DNA of 64,000 bases from Amorphochlora amoebiformis (taxonomy: Eukaryota; Cercozoa; Chlorarachniophyceae). Positions 1 through 64,000 of the stretch are shown one piece after another. The notes under the pieces were generated by a model. That model saw nothing but the letters and a program-made list of their open reading frames with translations. It was not told the DNA's origin and ran no database searches. A program made the position numbers and the translations under genes. How positions within the stretch are numbered: position 1 is the first letter of the stretch; each line of letters starts with the position of its first letter. The stretch is taken from contig BAAHQB010000172.1 of the NCBI GenBank assembly GCA_054601695.1, positions 345,099 through 409,098 of the forward strand, read 5' to 3'.

Positions 1-101
1 TGGTATGTATGTGTATATATGTGTAATATATATATATATATATGTATGTGTATATATGTGTAATATATACACATATATACACATATATACATATGTATAT
101 A

Positions 102-145
<44 letters not shown>

Positions 146-155
146 GTGTGTGTAA

Positions 156-195
<40 letters not shown>

Positions 196-358
196 ATTAT
201 ATAATATATATATATATATATATGTATATATATGTATTATGTATATATATATATATATATGTGTGTGTACGTGGTATACATATTATGTATGTGTATATTT
301 GTGTGTATATATGTAGATGTATATGTGTGTTTGTGTGCAAACATAATATGTAGGTATA

Positions 359-440
<82 letters not shown>

Positions 441-447
441 GGAATAC

Positions 448-495
<48 letters not shown>

Positions 496-649
496 GAATA
501 TATACACACATATCCATATATACACACATATATACACATATATATATGTATGTATAGATACTCATTTGTATGAAATCATATGTGTATGTATGTGTATATA
601 CATATGTGTATAATCATATATGTAAATATATATACATATATAATATATA

Positions 650-706
<57 letters not shown>

Positions 707-707
707 T

Positions 708-746
<39 letters not shown>

Positions 747-783
747 TACACACACACACAACCTCACACACACACACACTTCT

Positions 784-848
<65 letters not shown>

Positions 849-903
849 GTATACATATATAAACACATATGTATATATTTATATATAAATACACACACAC
901 ATG

Positions 904-942
<39 letters not shown>

Positions 943-1065
943 ATAATATATATAGAGAGAGAGATAGATAGATAGATATGTTTATTAATACACATTCACA
1001 CACACACATGTATATACACATATACACATATATACATACACATATATGAATTATACCTACAGATA

Positions 1066-1104
<39 letters not shown>

Positions 1105-1115
1105 AATATATCACA
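1..1115. repeat. TA/CA/GA microsatellite tract
   Basis: Nearly uninterrupted (TA)n with short (CA)n, (GT)n and (GA)n runs. Open frames here are low-complexity Tyr-Ile repeats on both strands and are not coding. It is the same material that fills the introns further on, so it may belong to an intron of a gene lying to the left. Confidence 0.9.
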
Positions 1116-2367
1116 ATATATTTATTTACATACTATCAAAGTAGACATACACAAAGGCACATAAATACGTTCACACCCCTCATGAGGGCCGAATTACGAA
1201 CTGCCCAATACCCTCCCCTTGTTTTAAATAACTAGTTTATACCACAAGATAGTCGTCACATATCGTAGCCAGGCCAAGAAATCCGTACAGTACCAGAAAA
1301 ACCTGCTCCGTTCACCCGGGACCCAACCCACCCAACCAACCCCAAAAGAATAAACGCGCGTTTGAGGAAACCATGCACATCGGAGCCGGTAGTGACCCCC
1401 CCTTCCCTTCCTCGAAAAAATCTGTCTAATCTAGCGCCCTTTTCCCTCAATATCTGATTTTTTTCACCTCTAATATGACGCCACCGGGGTTGTCATCGAT
1501 TTCCGACAGACAGAGATCCTGATTGCAGCGCCAAAAAAAGAGTTAGAGTTTCAAAATCGAACATTTGCGCCCCTCATATTAATTTTTTTAAACTCAAAGA
1601 CTTCCAAGCCCAAATGAAAGGGATTGAGGTGTATACCTGAAGAATCGAGCACTCGGTCATCGAACGACAGAAAGTAGGCTCCGACCCGAAAAGATATGGT
1701 GATAGAAATTCATATTTTGATATATAGAGACTATATATGAAAATCGGCTGTCTACGTGGACGGGTGTATACCATATCAAGGCAATATACGACATCAATAC
1801 TTCTTTTTACGACTTCTGTTCTCCTGACAAACAACCTTTTTGGGGTAACTCAGCGACGCTTCTTGGAGGTGCGATATGCCCCGGACCAAGTCGCCGGATT
1901 CCACGGTAAACCAAAAACTCTCCGCATCCTGAAAACACGAACCTATCGTCCTACTGGATGGTCACAGACTCAGTTTCTGAAAACACATCGCGAGTTTGGT
2001 TATTCTGGGTTCTTGTAATACTTGTGTTGCTCCACCGTGGAATCCGATGGAATATAACTAAATTGTCTCTGGATCTTCCATGATTTTGCCCATCGGAAGA
2101 CTCAAAATGGAGCTGGAGGAGACCGAAGGAGCGCGCGAATTAAGCTGAGGAAGGCGGAGCGCGCGGAAAGTTCCGGCTCCAGGAGGACATCCAACTGGTA
2201 TATAGCAAATCCTTCTTGTCACACCCTCCACAAATCGACAGCTCACTGATCTTTGCTTTCATTAGGATTGATGGTAAGAGCAACAAGAAGGAGAAGGTCT
2301 TTGTTCGAAAGGGATCTTTTACAGAGTCAACATCTAATTTGAGACTTAACAACAGGAGCCGCCTGTG
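1116..2367. other. Unique sequence upstream of gene 1
   Basis: Mixed-composition DNA free of microsatellite, which elsewhere in this window marks exons, promoters and convergent spacers. It presumably holds the promoter and 5' UTR of gene 1. Short open frames on both strands (1256-1450, 1574-1834, 1737-2018, 2058-2246) resemble nothing I know. An extra 5' exon of gene 1, for instance ending at a GTATAT donor near 2198, cannot be excluded. Confidence 0.5.
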
Positions 2368-5283
<2,916 letters not shown>

Positions 5284-6042
5284 ACCAAAGTGCACTGTAA
5301 CGGTTAACGTTGTGGTATCTAGGGTATTATTACTGACATAGCATCAGATATCATTGGAGCAATAGGATCCGGCATAATGAGGAACTCACTGAGTCCGGAC
5401 GAATTGAACTTGATCGATCATTACAGTACTGTCCGTAATCTAGGTAATATTCCAGAATCTTATCAAATGTAGTACAGATCAATGTTACTCTAGTTACTGT
5501 CTGGACCGTCTCAGAAAGTTTCTGTCTTCCAGAGTCATCTGGACTACTACAGTACTAGTAGATCTACAGTCCAGATAATCTAGATAATCTCTCTAGAGAA
5601 TCTAGATAATTAATTCATCATTCACTAGATCTAGTAGATCTAGAGATATGCTAGTATACTATCTAGACTATCATCATGTTTAGATACTAGAGATAAGCGT
5701 ACGGCATATTATGATCATTGAGTCCCTTGCTTGATGTACGTTTGCATTCCCACGAACTAGTAAGCTGTCACTAGCCTAGATCTAGTAGATCCAGTGCTAT
5801 AGTAGATCTATTCTAGTACTAGAGTATAGTGGGTGTAGTAGAAGTCCGGGCTGGATCGCCTTGGCTCTATAAAGCTCAGAGAATTTAGTGAACAATGACT
5901 AGATGACTCCAGTGACTAGAATCATCAATAAAGTTGTTAAAGTTGAATTGAAGTGATCTCGGAAGTTTAATCTAGTTAAGACCGTTTTACAGGGTTTCTC
6001 ACAATGCTTAGATTGTCCAAGTTTACTATGGCATTAAATTAC
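5284..6042. other. Convergent intergenic spacer, palindrome-rich
   Basis: This spacer lies between the stops of gene 1 (+) and gene 2 (-) and has no microsatellite. From about 5380 to 5960 it is packed with CTAG (around twenty by eye) and GATC, often fused as TAGATCTAG or TCTAGATAAT. No reading frame is convincing. It must contain both 3' UTRs. The second convergent spacer of the window (30932-32056) has the same character. Confidence 0.75.
5927..5932 (+). promoter_or_regulatory. Candidate polyadenylation signal AATAAA for gene 1
   Basis: A canonical AATAAA about 640 bases after the stop of gene 1. The distance is long, so an unrecognised earlier signal may be the one used. Confidence 0.3.
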
Positions 6043-18350
<12,308 letters not shown>

Positions 18351-18775
18351 CAGGTTCCGTGGCTGCCGATTCGATTTTAATTCGGTGGATATGACTTTCC
18401 ATAGCTTCCCCACTCTTTCGGTTAGGCAGCGGCCAAGTGAGGTGATTCAGTGTTAGTCGAAATTCATTTCTTGAAAATCAGCTTGATATATGAAGGAAAA
18501 CAGAGGGGCGCGCCCCGGGGGGGGGGAAGAATGGATGAAAAATGAAACGAATAAGATCTTGTCGGCTTCGGAATCCAAGTAAATCTCCGGAAGCCAGAAA
18601 TCGAGGAGATGGAGGGCGGTGGTAGGTGGCAGTGGCAGATATGCAAAGCTAGATAGCCTATAATAACTATTTGGAGATATTGAGACCACAAAAAAAGAAG
18701 AAAATTTTCGCAGAGATAAGGGTTCGGTCGGTGTTAGGTTAGAATCGGGTTGAGGGCTCGACTCACGAAGAATCT
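18351..18775. promoter_or_regulatory. Divergent promoter region of genes 2 and 3
   Basis: There are 425 bases between the start codons of the TrpRS gene (-) and the MINDY-type gene (+). It is free of microsatellite and telomere-type repeat and contains a CCCCGGGGGGGGGG run near 18513. No TATA box can be called with confidence. Both transcription starts must lie here. Confidence 0.7.
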
Positions 18776-30931
<12,156 letters not shown>

Positions 30932-32056
30932 ATACCGCAGAGGATAGTTCCAAGTTGTAAATTCTTTATGTAATATATTATTATTATTCGGAAAACTCCG
31001 GTGTTCATGCCACGTACTCGACCAAGTATGATACACACAGCTGTAGTGAAACATCTAGTAGTGCATGCCGTTGACCTGGAATATTTGCACATACCGGGTT
31101 ATATGATCACGTATGTCTAGCTAGTACGTAAACATACTATGGGCTGATTTGATGGTACTACGTATGTACACACATGCACATCTATATAGAGTCTAGAGAG
31201 TACTATACATGAACATCCCAAGTTACATTTGAGTACGTATATACATAGATACGTGCGCGATACGTCTAGACGTGTCTAGCGTGTAACAACACACATATGC
31301 TGTCTCATAGTTTGTCAGGTTTAGTATGAGTCATACCGACTCATACGTATTACGTAGCCTAGATAGATACTACATGAAAATATCTCATACACACTCTAGA
31401 CACATTATGTCACACATACATCTAGTACATACGCATAATGTTGCGTTTATGTTTGGTACGTATGTTCTGCGTACTCAGTGATACATACAATTGTACGTAT
31501 ACGTATACTACGTACGTACCGTGTAGTGCATACGTATATATGTAGTACTACGTACCATGATATGCGTGATATCAAGATACAATAGTACATCATGATGCGC
31601 TCATATTAGCAATGTCTAGAATGTGTACATCATCTAGATTATTTTAACTATACTATCTTAACTATATGTATTGTACTATATGCAGTACGTATACTAGGTA
31701 TATATAAGTTACGTACACTCTGATATCGACACATCATATGTTACTGTTATACTATCTATAAATTGTACTGCAGTCATGCGTACATTTAGGTTATCACTAT
31801 CTCAGTCTAGTCAGTATATCTAGTATGTAGATATACTCTCTAGTCTTTACTGATACCTGACGCGAATCATACCTCTTGTACAGTACGTGCGTCCCTGCAT
31901 GACATCAGCGTAGGCAATGAATCTACTTAAATCTGTGTACGTACCTATCTCTTTATTCTTCATTTTAACCCGTGAGCTCTCAGCTCTCACTTATAACGTC
32001 ACCAACCGAAAGAATTAATCTCTAACAGTTTGAGATTCGCGTTTGGCAGTAACTAA
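30932..32056. other. Convergent intergenic spacer, palindrome-rich
   Basis: This spacer lies between the stops of gene 3 (+) and gene 4 (-). It has no microsatellite until 32130. From about 31000 to 31900 it is dense in CTAG, GTAC and TACGTA (TACGTACGTAC, TCTAGACGTGTCTAG and similar). No open frame looks coding. It matches the 5284-6042 spacer in style but not in sequence. Confidence 0.75.
31952..31957 (-). promoter_or_regulatory. Candidate polyadenylation signal AATAAA for gene 4
   Basis: The plus strand shows TTTATT, so the minus strand reads AATAAA about 100 bases past the gene 4 stop, a plausible distance. Confidence 0.5.
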
Positions 32057-58216
<26,160 letters not shown>

Positions 58217-58410
58217 GGTGACATGGTTGTGACAGTGCGACGTGACAGTATAGTATAGCGTTACGTTACGGTAGATTTCATGATAAGTCCGTGAAGTAGC
58301 GTGACAGATCATCCTGTCACTTTTCTGTAATGATTCACCGTGACATACCGTCTAGTAACATATGCCACGTGTCACTCCTTAAAAATAAATTGCGCTGAAG
58401 CCACGCATCC
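58217..58410. promoter_or_regulatory. Compact divergent promoter with GTGACA cluster
   Basis: Only 194 bases separate the start codons of genes 4 (-) and 5 (+). Within them GTGACA occurs five times forward (58218, 58229, 58242, 58301, 58340) and twice reversed (TGTCAC at 58315 and 58370). This looks like a binding site for a shared regulator, although the meaning is inferred. A TTAAAAATAAAT stretch at 58379 could be a TATA-like element for gene 5. Confidence 0.65.
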
Positions 58411-63822
<5,412 letters not shown>

Positions 63823-63935
63823 TAGTTGTATATATACAAATGTATATACGATATATATATATATATATATATTTTATATATATATATATATATATAATAT
63901 ATATATAATTTATAGATATATAAATGGACATATAT

Positions 63936-63985
<50 letters not shown>

Positions 63986-64000
63986 CGTGTGAAAGAATAT

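Noticed and set aside
1-1114. Many long Tyr/Ile/Val/Cys-rich open frames on both strands here and throughout
   Set aside because: They translate (TA)n, (CA)n and (GT)n repeat, run on both strands at once and have no family similarity.

Overview
This is nuclear DNA of a eukaryotic microbe. The genes are spread over many small exons (15 to about 500 bases) with GT-AG introns. The introns consist mostly of two materials: long (TA)n/(CA)n microsatellite and TTAGGG/CCCTAA telomere-type repeat. Only about a tenth of the window is coding. One protein opens with a signal peptide followed by a Ser/Arg-rich stretch, as in plastid proteins of algae with a secondary plastid, but I cannot name the lineage. 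Nearly all long open frames in the window are translated TA repeat (Tyr-Ile-Tyr-Ile) and are not genes.

I rebuilt five genes by hand from exon homology, GT/AG sites and codon phase; they alternate in strand. Gene 1 (2368-5283, +) is an unrecognised 264-residue coiled-coil protein with a Cys4 zinc-ribbon-like end. Gene 2 (18350 down to 6043, -) is a complete eukaryotic-type tryptophanyl-tRNA synthetase of 518 residues with a targeting presequence. Gene 3 (18776-30931, +) is a complete 520-residue MINDY/FAM63 deubiquitinase ending in a CaaX-like box. Gene 4 (58216 down to 32057, -) is a 26-kb gene for a secreted protein with six NHL repeats, two fibronectin type III domains and a C-terminal PGE-repeat region; one internal junction is unsolved. 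Gene 5 (58411 to beyond the window, +) is 3-dehydroquinate synthase. For genes 1, 2 and 3 the exon lengths sum to a multiple of three and every junction keeps frame.

The two divergent gene pairs share short promoters free of TA repeat (18351-18775 and 58217-58410; the second carries seven GTGACA hexamers). The two convergent spacers (5284-6042 and 30932-32056) also lack microsatellite and are strikingly rich in CTAG, GATC and GTAC palindromes.

The most unusual feature is a recurring pattern that I call exon-edge duplication. In three genes, and at seven exons, one complete exon is accompanied by one to five broken copies of just one of its edges, embedded in (TA)n. Copies of the 5' edge (with the acceptor site) always lie upstream of the exon, and copies of the 3' edge (with the donor site) always lie downstream. 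Telomere-type arrays sit directly against splice sites, and an undescribed dispersed element of roughly 85 bases occurs only beside them. The genes have no obvious common pathway: translation, ubiquitin editing, cell surface and shikimate pathway.
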